A stretch of DNA of 64,000 nt from contig NC_044571.1 in assembly GCF_901933205.1 (NCBI RefSeq), positions 13,891,235-13,955,234 on the forward strand, read 5' to 3'. The DNA comes from Camarhynchus parvulus. Lineage: Eukaryota; Chordata; Aves; Passeriformes; Thraupidae. The notes under the pieces were generated by a model. That model worked only from the letters and a program-made list of their open reading frames with translations, was not told where the DNA came from and ran no database searches. Numbering within the stretch: the stretch's first letter is position 1; each line of letters opens with the position of its first letter. Made by a program: the position numbers and the translations under genes. Shown here one piece after another: positions 38,095 to 50,105 of this stretch.

Positions 38095-38600
38095 AGTTTT
38101 GTAATTCAGCGCAGCGCGCGTTGAAGTCATCTTTGCATTTACTGAGGAGCGGCGCCAGGGGGGTTTTGGTCTTCTGTCTAAAAAGCATCGTTTACAAACT
38201 GGCTGCACTAAAACGGGCTGGTGAAAGCACCAAAGCCAGCCCAAAGGATTATGTTTACTGTCGTGTGCCAGGCTTGACACATTTTTCATATCCTGCCAGA
38301 GACGGGGAATGGCATCAGGAGTGCCGCTGAGTCAGGCCGGGCCCCGGCTGGGCTCAGCGCGGCGCCTCTCCCCGAGCTCCGTGATGGGGCTGGGGAAACT
38401 CAGCTCTGCCACGAGCGAAGGACTCGCTCTCCTGCCTGAGGTTCACTGGCAGGTCAGCGAGGCACGGCCTGTTGTGTTTATCTCTCCTGTACTCGCCTCC
38501 GGGTTCATCTGACAATGAAAGGGATGAGCTGTTACTGGCTGAAAGAAGAAAGAGGCGCGCTACTCGCCTCTCTCTATCCTTGCCAAGAGGGAGCGCCAGC
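38095..38600. promoter_or_regulatory. Second orphan CpG-rich patch with an ARE/MARE motif
   Basis: CpG-rich clusters (gcgcagcgcgcgttg, ctcagcgcggcgcctctcc, gaggcgcgctactcg) flank GCTGAGTCA at 38326-38334. The reverse complement, TGACTCAGC, is the core of antioxidant-response/Maf elements. SAT1 is known to respond to NRF2 in mammals, but a link over 13 kb is speculation. Confidence 0.35.
38326..38334 (-). promoter_or_regulatory. ARE/MARE-like site (TGACTCAGC)
   Basis: Matches the TGACnnnGC core bound by NRF2/small-Maf dimers and contains an AP-1 site. It lies in CpG-rich, gene-free DNA. Confidence 0.4.
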
Positions 38601-40174
38601 CAATTCATACATAATATTGGAGTCTTCTGCCATTTAGCAGCTTTTGCACAGCATCCAACTGTACAAGGACACGTCCCTGGGGTCAAACAAACTTTGGCTG
38701 TACTTCTGCCTTGATGAAGTAAGATCAGTATGATCTCTCCCTGTTTGAGAGAGCAAAATACGCAGATGCTAAAATCAGCAACTGTGTTTTGACCAAGAAG
38801 AAAACAGTAAAGTGGAAGGAGGCTTAGCTTGTGGAAAAAAAGAGGTAACACAAATATGAGTGCATCCTCTTTTACTACCACAACCCCTCTTGAACTCTTA
38901 AAAAGGCCAGATATTCACCGATCCCTTTTAACCATTATTGCTTTTGCAGTGTTGTCCTATTTGCAGATGAGGTTAGCCTGCCAAGGAGATTCTCTTGTTT
39001 GAGGAATGTTAGAGGAGCAGTGGTGTAAAAGCACTCTCTGCCCTGGGCTAGCCAGCCCGGGGTGACTCACACCCAAAAGTAACAGAACTATGGGAGCAAG
39101 AAACCCAAATGATTTTAGGCTCCCAGTGGGTGAGGTAAAGTGCAACAGAGATGTGCAGGTAGAATTCTTTATACCTCAGGCCACAAGGCTCTGAACTAAG
39201 ATTGTGATGTGCTGTGATCAAAGTCTGATTTTTGTCCTGGAAGGCTACTACCATGAGTAAACCCATAGCCACCACTTGTAAGTAAACTGCAATAAATACA
39301 ATCACAACCACAAAGGAGGTGTGAGGCGGTAATTTTAATTGATAGTCCTGTGGGACTTCCTGTATGTTTTTATTTTCCTTGTGGAGTGAAATGCACAAGA
39401 GGAGCAGTTTTATTTGCACAAGGGTTCTCCACTCTGCCTGCAGCTGAAAGACTGCTCTGCCTGCAGAAAGGCTGAGGAGCATTGTGAGACCCATCTGGTT
39501 CACCTGACTGCTCCAGAGGGATGCTCCTGGAGAACAGGAGAGTTCTGCAATATCCTTCCTGACTGGAAAAGTGGGACACTTTCTGATCCATGCAGGCTCT
39601 CAGTAGCAGGGTTCCTGGGCAGAAGATTCTGTAATGTTTTTGTACTTGATTGCTCCCTTAATTCTCTGCAACAACTTGTTTTCTCTCAGCTTTTTTGTCT
39701 TGCTGTGTTTGTGATCCCTCTCTCTGGTAGACTTTCCTGGCTTTGCCCAGAGCACCTCCCTGGCCTGGGGGTCCTGCTGAGGTCTTCTTTACATTTCTTC
39801 TCTCACCTCAGTCATTTTCTTGAGGAATTCTGGCACCTCATCATCCCTGCTTTCAAGGTTTGTCATATACAGATGCTCAAACTCCTCATATATGATTTTC
39901 ACTTTCAGCTTTTACCACTTTGGAATTTTGGAACAGTGTTTCCTTAAAACCTGGTCAATTAATATTTTGAGAGCTGGAAAACAATAGGCTCACTCTTTTA
40001 AAAAATGTAATTTATTTTAAACATCAAAGTTGTGAGTCAGGTTAATTTTTAGTGATGATGGCTATGCTGACCCCATGGCTGCATCTGACCCAGTGCAGGG
40101 AACCACAGCTCTGCAGCAGCATGTCTGGAGCACTCCTGGAACCCTTATTCCTACACATGTGGTGTGTGGAGCCA

Positions 40175-40197
40175 TGGCTGATGTCCCACATCAGCCA
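40175..40197. repeat. Perfect short inverted repeat, 10-bp arms, 3-bp loop
   Basis: tggctgatgt and acatcagcca flank ccc, so a tight hairpin could form on either strand. No poly-T tail, RNA gene or target duplication accompanies it. Confidence 0.7.
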
Positions 40198-42261
40198 GTG
40201 GTGGCACAGGTGCCTGCAGGTTGTCTCCCCACTCTGGCACAGCAGCAGATCTGGGTGGCTGTCCCTAAAATCCTGGAAACAGCAGCTTTGCAGCACTTCT
40301 GGTGCCCTCCACCCTGAAAGAGTGTTGTTGTGCCTTGCATAACAGGGACCTAATCAAGGTTATGAGTGTTTATCTATGAAGAGGTTGGCATGGTCTTTGT
40401 TTTTCTAACATTCAGTTTCCTGCTCACGTGAAGGCAGCTACAGGAGACAGCTGTGCTGACTGGGGGAACACTGTGGTACCCTTGGCCAGGTGAGCTCCTC
40501 AAACCTCACCTTCCGTCCACAGTGAGTGCAGGATGGGGACAAGGAAAAAAAAAAAAGAAACATCAAAACAAGAGTGAGCAAACATGTGCACATGGTTTGA
40601 AAAGGGCACAATGAAAACCTACAGTGGATTTTTTATGCACGCACTCCATTGTTGATTTTCTCCCCACACTAGTAAGGATTGGTTTCTTACAAATCCCTTT
40701 CTCCTTTTTCCCCTTTGCTACTCCCAGCTCAGCAGTACAGCTGGAGGGGACCACTCACTTCTCCCCAGGTTAAAGCTTAAGGGATATTTCTGTGGGGGAC
40801 TTGCAGCTGTGTAAGAGGAAAACCTGTTTCTCCAGGATGCACCAAGCTGGAGGTGGGAAGGCACCCAGTGGCACAGCCTTCAAGCCCTGATTTCACTCAA
40901 GCTGCTACAGTAACACCAATGTCTTGTTACTGTATTTCATAATGAGTTGTATTTTGATTGCTATAGGTGATATTCTTTAAACATTTTATTGTTTAAACAT
41001 TTAAACTTCAGGAAAAGGAAAATAATTTAAGATTTTAAATAAATTTCATAGAGAACAACTTACTTGTAGCAAGGCAATCAAAAGGGGTCCTTGCTTCTGG
41101 GATGGAGATTTAGACACTGATTTATTCACTTGATCTACTTCATTTGTCCTAAAAAAAGGAAGGAAAGAGACAAGCAAAATTGTGTTTATAAGAAAGAAGT
41201 TATCTGGGGGTTTTCAAGCATGCCTGTGCCATTACAATGCCCTAATTCTCTTTAAGATTAACAAGCCTGAGCCATCGTTATCTTACTGAAAACATAACTA
41301 GACACAACAATATGTCACATGATAATCCCAGTGCAGTGATGGTTTTGGATTGATAAATGTTATTAAACACTTTGCTGGAGAACTGCACCAGATGTTTCTC
41401 CTGGGGCATTCTTGAAGGTTCCCTTTGATCAGGCTCAGGAGAGGTGAGAGTTTCCTGCCAAGTGCCAAGTTCCCTGGGCACTGTTTACCTTCAGATGAGA
41501 CAGTGGGATGAGGGGTTGTCACAAGGCAGGTGAAGGACAGACAACACCGAGTGTTGCAGAGCCTCTGACTAAAAACAAACTGGCAGGTGTTGGGTGCCCG
41601 ACCGGAATTTTCAGGGCTCGTTTGCAGGAGGTGTTGCCAGCAGTGCTGGTGTGAGCTCACAGGGTCAGGCTGCACCGAGCCTTGGAAGGAGATGGCCCAA
41701 GGAGGCTGGTCTCAAGATAATGCTGATAATGCTGATAACCACATATCAGGTGACATGGGCAGCCCAGAGGACCACAGGACCCCCTGCTTTTTTCACAAAA
41801 TAAAAGGCATGGGAAAAAGCCCAAATGGACCCAGGCACTGCTCTCCAGAAAAAAAAAGGAGATGGGCTCACTGCACTGGAGCTGTGGCTCAGCCATTAGT
41901 CAGCCCCACCACAGGACTCTGCGGGATGTCGGCTCTCCTGCCATGCCAAACCCCCTGTAACACCTCCAGGGAGGCAGGCACCAGCCAGTCCTTGCTGTGG
42001 GGACTAGGTCCTCACCCTGCTGGGACACACTTAGGGACACATTGGGGTTCCTGGTGGAATATGTCTTCTTTGGCTGGACAAAGGACACAAAACATGGCAC
42101 TTGGCTGCAATGGGTGTAATACACACGTCTTATTGGTGGTTGTAACAGTCTCCTATTTAATTCTCTAGTCATACAGTTGTCTCAAGAATAAGACACTTAC
42201 AATAAATTATATAAAAATGCAGTGTTTAGTGTCTTCAAGACACTTTCTCTTTACTTTCCTA

Positions 42262-42760
42262 TGATACAGAACAGAATAGAACTATTCCAGTTGAAAGGAC
42301 CTACAAAGAAGATCTAGTCCAACAGCTTGACCACTGCAGGGTGATCAGATTGTTAAGGGCATTGTCCAAATGCCTCCTAAACACTGACAGTCTTGGGCCA
42401 TTGACCACCTCTCTAGGAAGACAATTCCAGTGTTTGATCACACTCCTGCCAAAGAGGTTCCTAATGTCCAGTCTAAACCTCCCCTGATGATGCAGCTTTG
42501 AACCATTCCCACACATCCCATCACTGGATCCCAGGGAAAAGGGATCATCACCCTCCTCTCCAGGAAGCTGTAGAGAGCAATGAGATTGCCCCTCAGCCTC
42601 CTTTTATCCAAATAGTGAACAGAACTGACCCTAGAACTGTGCCCTGAGGAGCACCACTGGTGACCATCTACATTCACTACAACCCTCTGAGTCCTGCCCT
42701 TCAGACAGATTTCACCCAGCCCACTGTAATCCCACTCATCTCACAGCTGGACATGAGCAT
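42262..42760 (-). repeat. CR1 LINE fragment with an internal deletion
   Basis: The - strand carries a broken ORF2 C-terminus: FRLDIRNLFGRSVIKHWNCL and PREVVNGPRLSVFRRHLDNA are typical CR1 sequences. After ccttttatcc at about 42610 the sequence jumps to a more upstream ORF2 region (gtgccctgaggagcaccact), so an internal part is missing. Confidence 0.9.
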
Positions 42761-44867
42761 TATAAATTCACTGCTACACCTTTAAGGGAAACTACTCAAA
42801 AAACTTATCATGATCAGGTGCAACTCATGTACTGTTTATGCACATTATCACTCAGGTTCTAACTGTATTTACTGTGAATGAAGTCAAACTCCACTCCATG
42901 TCTGTGGGAAAAATCTTTTAACTATGGCATTAACGGGGCAGAACAAGAGGAACTCACATACATGCGCTCACTCACACGGATGTGAGTCACACATAACTCT
43001 GAGACTATGTGATTAAATAAACTATGAAAAAAAAAGGATTTAGTTAACGTTGTCAGCTCTGCTGGATGCCCATGGAGGTTGTTCTCAGGTGTCACAGGGA
43101 AGGCTGATTTGAAGTCAGTCCTGGACATCCTGGCTGTACTTGTCTGGCCTGGGGTGGTGGCTGAGTTTGCAGTGTTTTGGTAAAAGAGACTCTCTGGAAA
43201 AAATATTGATGTTTCATGCCAGCTGCATTGCAGAAAGCTGGTTTTGGGAAGACTTGCTGCTTCACCACAGGGTGCTGTATTTCTTCACTTACAAAACCCA
43301 GTGTATGTTTTACCCATGTGAGACAGCCAGCCAGGTGTGCTGCTGTCCACGGCACTGTAACACACCCTTGGCCTTCACTTTCCAGTCCGAAAGTCTCTTC
43401 AGACAAGGCACTTCCCTGTCTGAAGGAGAAGTTTGAGCTTCCTTTCCCTGTGATGCAGAGTAGCTGCTGAGGGGGCCCAGCAGAGAGCAGAGCCATTGCC
43501 AGCCCTGCTCTGCCCTTGGCATGCCCAAAAGCCTGGGGAAGGACAAACCCACGCTTGCTCCCACATCTGCCTGTGCCTGCCTCAGCGGGTTTCTCCTCCA
43601 TCATGCTCCCACCATGTGGCCACTGAGGCCACAGCTGTGACTCTGGCTGTGGTGTCCCAGCAGGCACTGAATCCTGACTGCCCAGCTCAGCCTCACTGCA
43701 GAGAAGCAGCCTCAGACAAAGCCAGGCTCTCCTCAAACACTGTTTGCCACGTCATGAGACTGCTGGGGCTCAGCCTTCCTGGAAAAGGGCGCAGTCTTGG
43801 CATTGGCTGGCATGGTGTGTGCCCGTGTGTGTGTGTTAGCAGGTGCTGAGCCTGCAGGTGTCCCCCACGCTGCAGGCAGGTGGGTTTTGCTGGCTGCAGT
43901 CTCACCAGAAACAACACTAGGAGGATTTGACACTTGGAGCTGTCTGTGGTTGTTTCCCCAGGCATCTCCTGTGGAGTACTCAGTGCGACCTTCAGTGCAG
44001 AGCAAGTGCTTGGGCACCAAGGGGTTGGGAACAGCTCAGGGACACCTCCATGCCCCTCTGTTCTGTGCCAGCTCCCACAGAAACTTCTGAAACATCCTGC
44101 AGCACCTGTGATGAGCTTGGTACTATTTAGAGCTGTGTAAAGTACGGCCACCATGGTTGAGCTTGAAAAGATAATGAAAGAGAAGGACCAGCTGCAAGTG
44201 CCCCTGTCCCCATGGTGCTGGGGCTTTGCACGTGCAGGGCAGCCCAGCCAGCTGAGGGGCTGTGTCTGCACTCGGGCAAGGGGTGAAGGCTGGCCCAGCA
44301 CAGAAGCATTCTGGTGCTTCTAAACATTTTATTGCAAGCTGCAAGAGCCTGAGGTGCATTTATATTTGATTTATATTCTTTACTTCTGTAAACAGGGGTA
44401 CCTGATGCTTTATAACTTAAAGGAAAGGACCATCACTGCTTGGATCCAAAAGGCTTAACAGTTTCCTTAAGAACAAACAGGAGATAATGTCACATCCTCC
44501 TCTACACCTCTACTTGCTTTTAGACCTGTGTAAAAGGACCTTTCATTTTTGCAGTCCTGTGCTTCTTGCAGAAAATACCCCAGCTGAGAAACCAGATGTA
44601 AGCCTGTGTAAGGGAAGCCCCAGCTGCCCAAACTGCTGGAGAGGCACACAGCTATGGGTGCCTAGAAGCAAACTTGGCCCTGCCTGGGAGTGAAGCAGGG
44701 ATGCCTGAGTATGTTGAGCTGTGGGAGTGAAAAGTGCTTTGGCTTTTAAGAGCAGAAAATAGCTTGTTGACACCAAGCCCAAATGGCAAGTAAAGGAGCT
44801 CTGGGGCTCTGAGTCCCTGCAGGACTCTTGTAATCAAATTTCAAATTGTGATGATGGCAAACCTAGC

Positions 44868-44875
44868 ATGCAAAT
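44868..44875 (+). promoter_or_regulatory. Octamer motif ATGCAAAT
   Basis: A perfect POU/OCT-factor octamer in gene-free AT-rich DNA, 69 bp from a palindromic D-box. Chance occurrence of a single octamer is common; only the pairing makes it worth noting. Confidence 0.4.
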
Positions 44876-44943
44876 ACAGAATAATTTTATTACTTTGTGC
44901 TGAGAAGGCCATCAACTCATGCCTATAAATCCTGAGTATTTGC

Positions 44944-44951
44944 TTACGTAA
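44944..44951. promoter_or_regulatory. Palindromic D-box TTACGTAA
   Basis: An ideal site for PAR-bZIP factors (DBP/TEF/HLF) and NFIL3, and acceptable to C/EBP. The CpG inside it is kept in an otherwise CpG-poor stretch. Confidence 0.45.
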
Positions 44952-47217
44952 TTTATTTTTGTTTTCCTTTGGGATTCTTTAGCCCTGTCCTGACTTCACT
45001 GTCATTTGGACCAGCTGTACTTTGTAATGCAGTGGACTTTGGTTTATCACCCTGTTTTACAGTCTGGAAGCTTTACAGCTTTCAGAGAAATGTAGTTACA
45101 TAAAATGGGTGTGCTTTCTTGCCTAGCTAAAGCATAGCCACTATCCCTCAAAATTTCAGCTAGTTTTGGTTTTGTTTAAAGCTGGATTAATAAGGTGTTA
45201 TTTCTTTGATCCTAGCACTTGTTGCTGCCTCCATCCCAGTTCTGCCTGTTGCTCTTCAGCAACAAATAATTCCTGTTCCTACACCACCAAATCCAAAATT
45301 AGTACTTGCTAATCCATTAAGTTATGGCTAATGACATCAATGGGAGGTAAAAATAATCCAGAAATTATTAATGTATCCCAAGAATATGCCTCTCAGGCTT
45401 CTGATTTTGTGAAATAAGTCTTACAGTTTGTTCTGATTACATTATCTGGAAAGAAAAAAGCCTAAACTGTCTCCCTTGATGCTGCTTCCTCTGCTGGGTC
45501 TGTGACTTCCTGTGGCAGGCTGTGGTCAGCCCCTGCACCTGGCCTCCTTCAGGGCTGCAGATCCCTTCTCCTGCCTCCTTTTTAATTTACATTTTCTGCC
45601 CCAGTGGCAAAGCTACACCTCTGTATGGAGGTTATGACCTCTAGGAGTGGTGAGGGCAGAGTTTGACCCATCTCTCTATGTTAACTCTGAAAAAGGCCCA
45701 TGTGCCTGCATCTGTAGCTGAAACACACTGAGGCAGGGGCTGGAAATGTTCTGGTACATTGTGCTAGGCCGTGGCAGGAAGCTGGCTGGGGGAGAAACCC
45801 AAATGCTGTCATGTGAACTGATTGCAAAAGGCACGAGACTACAGACCAAAACTACGAGTCGTGTTTCCTCCTGCACAAGGTGTGTGGTGCTGTTTGTGTG
45901 TCGGTGACTCAAGTGGGCCAAATCTGGAAGTTCAGGGAGATCACAGAGAGCCCAGACTGGAGTTTGCTCATCATGAGAGCAATAAAGAAACTCTGTTCAA
46001 AGGTACCTTCACAGCGGTACCTGGGTGTCCAATTATAGTAACCAGCTTTCCAAAGTCTCACCCTGCAGTTTTATCAGTGTGTTTTGAAAATAACACTGCA
46101 ATATCCAGTTACTTGGAAATACTGAGTAACTGGATAAAGCTACTGTGTCTCTCACGTTTTTTCTGTGTGGAGGAAAGTTTCTAGTAGGAATTCCAGGGAT
46201 TCATGTTCCATCCCTGCACAGTGGGTTCCTGGGAGGTGATTGTGAAGATGTAAACCCACCTCATCATACTGTACAGCAAACTTTCAGGAGAGGATGGGTG
46301 CCTGGTTTTGTCTTACCAAACTATGTTATTTTTAGTCTGTTTTAGTGGCAAAGGGAAATAGTTCAAGAAAACTGAGGTTCCTTTTTCCTTTGAGTAGATA
46401 TGACCATCTGACACCTGCTATATCAACAATTAAAATATGCAAAGTTTGGAACAAAATAAACAGAACTATTTACCCACGAGCAGTTTCTGAACAGAGTATT
46501 TGTTTTCCATCCTCACAAGCAAATTACCCCCTGGGGCTTTTTGTTTCTTGCTTTGGCCTGAAGCAAATCTGGGAAATGAAACCGAAACTGGTTTGAAGAT
46601 GGAATTGCTTCCCCCTCAGTCATTATTTTCAATTGAGGTGTGTACCTGTGCTTTATTCTGTTATCAAACACAGAATGTTTCTGATCACAGAAAAAGTCAG
46701 AGCTCAGCAGGGCGAGGCCTGAGTGCAGGGAGAGGTGCATCTCCCACTGCTGCACTGGCGCTGGGCTGTGCTCCTGCCCCACAGCCACATCCATGTCCTC
46801 AGCCTCACACCCTCACAAGCTCCCCGTGAGGACAAGTCTGAGCTCCTGATGGGTTCTGAAGCCCTCCATCAAGGCTGTATTTCCCAAAAAACGTCTGGGC
46901 AGCAAAAAAGTTAGCCAGGTCTTGGTGAGAGAAAGAAGAGTCCAGGGAAGGAATCTAGACTGGATAGTGAAGTCAGAGCCTGCTTTGAGTTTGCAGCAAG
47001 ATTAGACATTAGCAGTGGGCTCGGCGCTGCTTTGCTGCTTGGTTTCAGACAGCAGCCGAGGCCTTCCTTTAAATTGCAGCCACTTCTCTGACACCTGATG
47101 TTTAAAAAAAAAATAAATTAAGCAATCCTGCCCAGGCAAGCAAAACAGCCGGGCCCAGCCGAGTCTGTTGCGTGAGGTGAATTATTTAAACGCGCAGGTT
47201 TGGTCCCTTGGCGCTGC

Positions 47218-47235
47218 CGTCCGTCCGTCCGTCCG
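47218..47235. repeat. (GTCC)n tetranucleotide run
   Basis: Four and a half copies of gtcc inside the CpG island; short enough to be incidental. Confidence 0.85.
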
Positions 47236-47721
47236 TGTGAGGGCCCGGAGCTCAGCTCAGCTTCCGCTCGCCGAGGGCCGCGGAGGGAGAGCCCTGGCGA
47301 GAGAGCGAGGGCTGTGGGGACGAATCTTGAGCAAACCGAAGGGAATAAAGCTCCTGGTCAACTCAAAGAAAGGAGGCACGACACACACCCTCGGGCTGGC
47401 CTCCAGCCCGACGCAGCGCTGCCTGGCGGGGAATTAGGCCGAGCTTCCCGAGTGCCGCTCCGTACGGAGCTGGTGTCTGCCCTGAGCTGACACCTCGGCT
47501 CCCCCGGGCCGTGCTCCAGGACGGCGACTCTCCCAAGGCAAAACACCGAACGGGAATGCAGTAAAGCCCCCATATGCTTTTTCACAGGAAAAGTTTGCAT
47601 TGGCTTTTTTGAATTACATCGACATCGAAGGCTCTTTACAAGAAGAGAGGAGGGGGAAGGGTTGTTTTTCTCACATATATTTTAACTTATGTAGACAAAA
47701 AAAACCTCCTTCCACTATGTC

Positions 47722-47735
47722 GTCGCTATGGCTAC
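47722..47735. promoter_or_regulatory. RFX X-box-like site
   Basis: GTCGCTATGGCTAC matches the palindromic X-box GTTGCCATGGCAAC at 11 of 14 positions. RFX factors bind such sites in ciliary, immune and neural promoters. It lies within the orphan island. Confidence 0.35.
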
Positions 47736-48529
47736 GGCTCGGATCATTGTGCAGGAGCCTGTGAACACGAAAGGCCAAGCGGAGAGGGGGCGGCGAGCCC
47801 GGCGCTCCCCTGCACGGTCCTGACGCGTCCTCCGGCCGCCAGTCTGTCCCCAGGGCCACCCTTCTGTCCCCACCCGATGGGAATGAGGAAACTCTGCCGT
47901 TGCGAAACGTCCCGCTGGCTGGCTCAGCCCGAGGAGAACTTCCCGGGGCACGGGTTTGAGAGGGAGAGCGAGGAGGAGCTTTGCACCGCGGCTCCCTGGA
48001 GATGCTATCAGCGCTGTGACACTCGCTCCCTAACTCTCGCCCGGAGGCAGGCTCGCTGCAGCGCTGGCTGACCTGCAGGGCACACTGTGCCTCTGCTGCC
48101 AGGGGCTCCCACAGGTGGGACCCCAGCGACCAGCTCAAAGCCAGCTGGTGTGGCTCAGCCCCCACCACAGGCTGGCTCTCAGCTTGGCCGTGTGATTGTG
48201 GTCCTGGAACAGAGGAAAGTCACGGCAGGTGAAGTTTCTCCAGCACCTAAAGCCACAGAAAGCACTCTGCTGTATGTCTCAGTTGATGTTCCAGAGGCAC
48301 TTTGGTCCTCCCGTAGCTTGTGGAAAAGTTATTGAGGGAATTTAAAATTGGTCTGTTCTTGACCCACGGCATTACCCACATCACTGTTGGAGACTCTTAC
48401 CAAAACTGTGAGAATACTTCTGCTGGTTTTAAAAACCCTGCCTCTGAATAAGAGCTAAGCAAAAGTCATATCTGAAAGGTTGGTCCTTGCATTTCCTTTC
48501 ACGTGTGAATGTTTAAAATTATCCCCACT

Positions 48530-48880
48530 GGCTAGAAAAGGTCTTCTCATTTAGCATTGCCTCACTTGTTTTCTGTGACTGCCGGAGACTCCATTCCATC
48601 AGAATTCATTTAGAAAATGAAATGGTAAGCCACATTGGCAGAAGACGAACAAGATATGATAAACAATTTTAAATTGATTGAAAATTTGACTAAGCTGCTT
48701 ACTTTTCTAATTATGATGCCTAATTAGTTAGCTTGTTCCATTCAGTCATGCAGCTTTGATAGCTTTATTGTGCTCCAGAAGTCTGGGGCCTGAGATTTAA
48801 GCAGGCCTGCCCTAGATATCCAATGAACTGTTAATTTCAAAATAAAACCACTCTTAAACTACTCTACTAGCAATCACCTT
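48530..48880. promoter_or_regulatory. Candidate conserved non-coding element with homeodomain-type sites
   Basis: Just after the CpG island the sequence becomes AT-rich and non-repetitive, with two TAATTA cores (48708-48713 and 48721-48726) and an aattttaaattgattgaaaa stretch. This texture resembles developmental enhancers. Conservation was not tested; the call rests on motif clustering alone. Confidence 0.3.
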
Positions 48881-49445
48881 CTGGTCTGATAAATGGAGCC
48901 AGAAGCACAGGCTTAAAATAACTTCAAAACAGATTGCACTAGGACTGAGATGAGGAGATGAGATGAGGTTAATGTGGCTCACAGAGTAACCAGTGAAGTT
49001 ACTACATCTTCACCAAGGAGAAGACACAACCCCCTGATGCTCGGTGAGAACTCCTAGAGACCATCTCCTCTTTCCCATTCTGCCTCCATCACCAGCTCTT
49101 GGGCTGGTTCCTTGGCTATGCTTGTTCTCACTTCTTTTGGCCTACTGGATTCCAGTAGAGAAAAGGGTAGCAGCAAGGGTAGGAGGTTTGTAACCTGGCA
49201 TTTAATCTTCATCCAAGTGAGAAACACAGATTTCCACTCCCTTTGGGTAGGAGAGGGATTGAGCCTCAGGCTGCTGTGTGTGGTGTGAATGCTGCCATAA
49301 GCAGCTGAGGTGCTGCACAGACTGGGGCAGTCCTGGAAAGGGATGTTTCTTATGCAGAACCTGACCTGCTCAATCAAGGTAATTTTTGTGACAGATTCCA
49401 TTCTCAGTCCAGCTGGAGTTAGTCCAGATAAGCACTGGAACCACA

Positions 49446-50105
49446 TCACAGAACCACAGAATAGTTTGGGTTGGAAGGGACTTCACAGGCCATGTCCTCC
49501 CAAGCTCCTCCATGGTCAGGGATGTCACCCACTAGACCACGTTGCTCAAATCCAGCTTGGCCTTGAATGCTTCCAGAGATGAGACATCCACAACTCTGGG
49601 CAACCCATTCCAGTGCCTCACCCCCCTCAAAGTAAAAATTTCTTCTTACTAGGTAGTCTAAACCTGCCCTCCTACAGCTTAAAGCCCTCTTGCCCCTGTG
49701 AAAGGTCCCTCTCTAGCTTTCCCCTTTAGGTATTGGAAAGCTGCTGGGTCTCCCTGGAACCTTCTCTTCTCTAGGCAGAGCAGCTCCAGCTCTTTCAGTC
49801 TGTGTTCATGGGAGAGGTGCTCCAGCCCTCTGATCATCTTCATGGCCTACTCTGGACTTGTTCCAACAGGTCCACATCCTTCTGATGTTGGGGACCCCAG
49901 GGCTGGATGCAGCACTCTGGGTGGGTCTCACCAGAGTGGAGCAGAGCCCCCTCCCCTGACTGGCTGCCCACAGGACTTTGGATGCAGCCCAGGACATGGA
50001 TTGTTTTCTGGGTGGCAAGTGCACGTTGCCAAGACAATGTTGAGCTTCTTGTCCACCAATGCCCCCAAGGAAGAGCTACCTTCTGCTCTCCTCCAAGAGC
50101 TTCTG
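49446..50105 (-). repeat. CR1 LINE fragment
   Basis: The + strand starts with the reversed CR1 3' end (cacagaatagtttgggttgg). On the - strand broken ORF2 pieces can be read, such as MHLPPRKQSMSWAASKVLW and PNIRRMWTCWNKSRVGHEDD. Multiple frame breaks; a dead copy. Confidence 0.9.

Larger units (their letters stand above)
47160..48080. promoter_or_regulatory. Orphan CpG island about 5.7 kb upstream-left of SAT1's promoter
   Basis: A roughly 0.9-kb GC- and CpG-dense island with no coding exon recognised. It contains a (GTCC)n run (47218-47235) and an RFX X-box-like site (47722-47735). Islands of this size usually mark promoters, so an unannotated non-coding transcript or a distal promoter is possible. 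Direction cannot be told from sequence. Confidence 0.55.

Noticed and set aside
41587..42168. 193-codon frame on the + strand
   Set aside because: No family resemblance and no splice or initiation context; overlapping antisense frames are also open.
43092..43736. 214-codon frame on the - strand and its neighbours to 44359
   Set aside because: Several frames on both strands overlap; the composition is ordinary moderately GC-rich intergenic DNA and no motif is recognisable.
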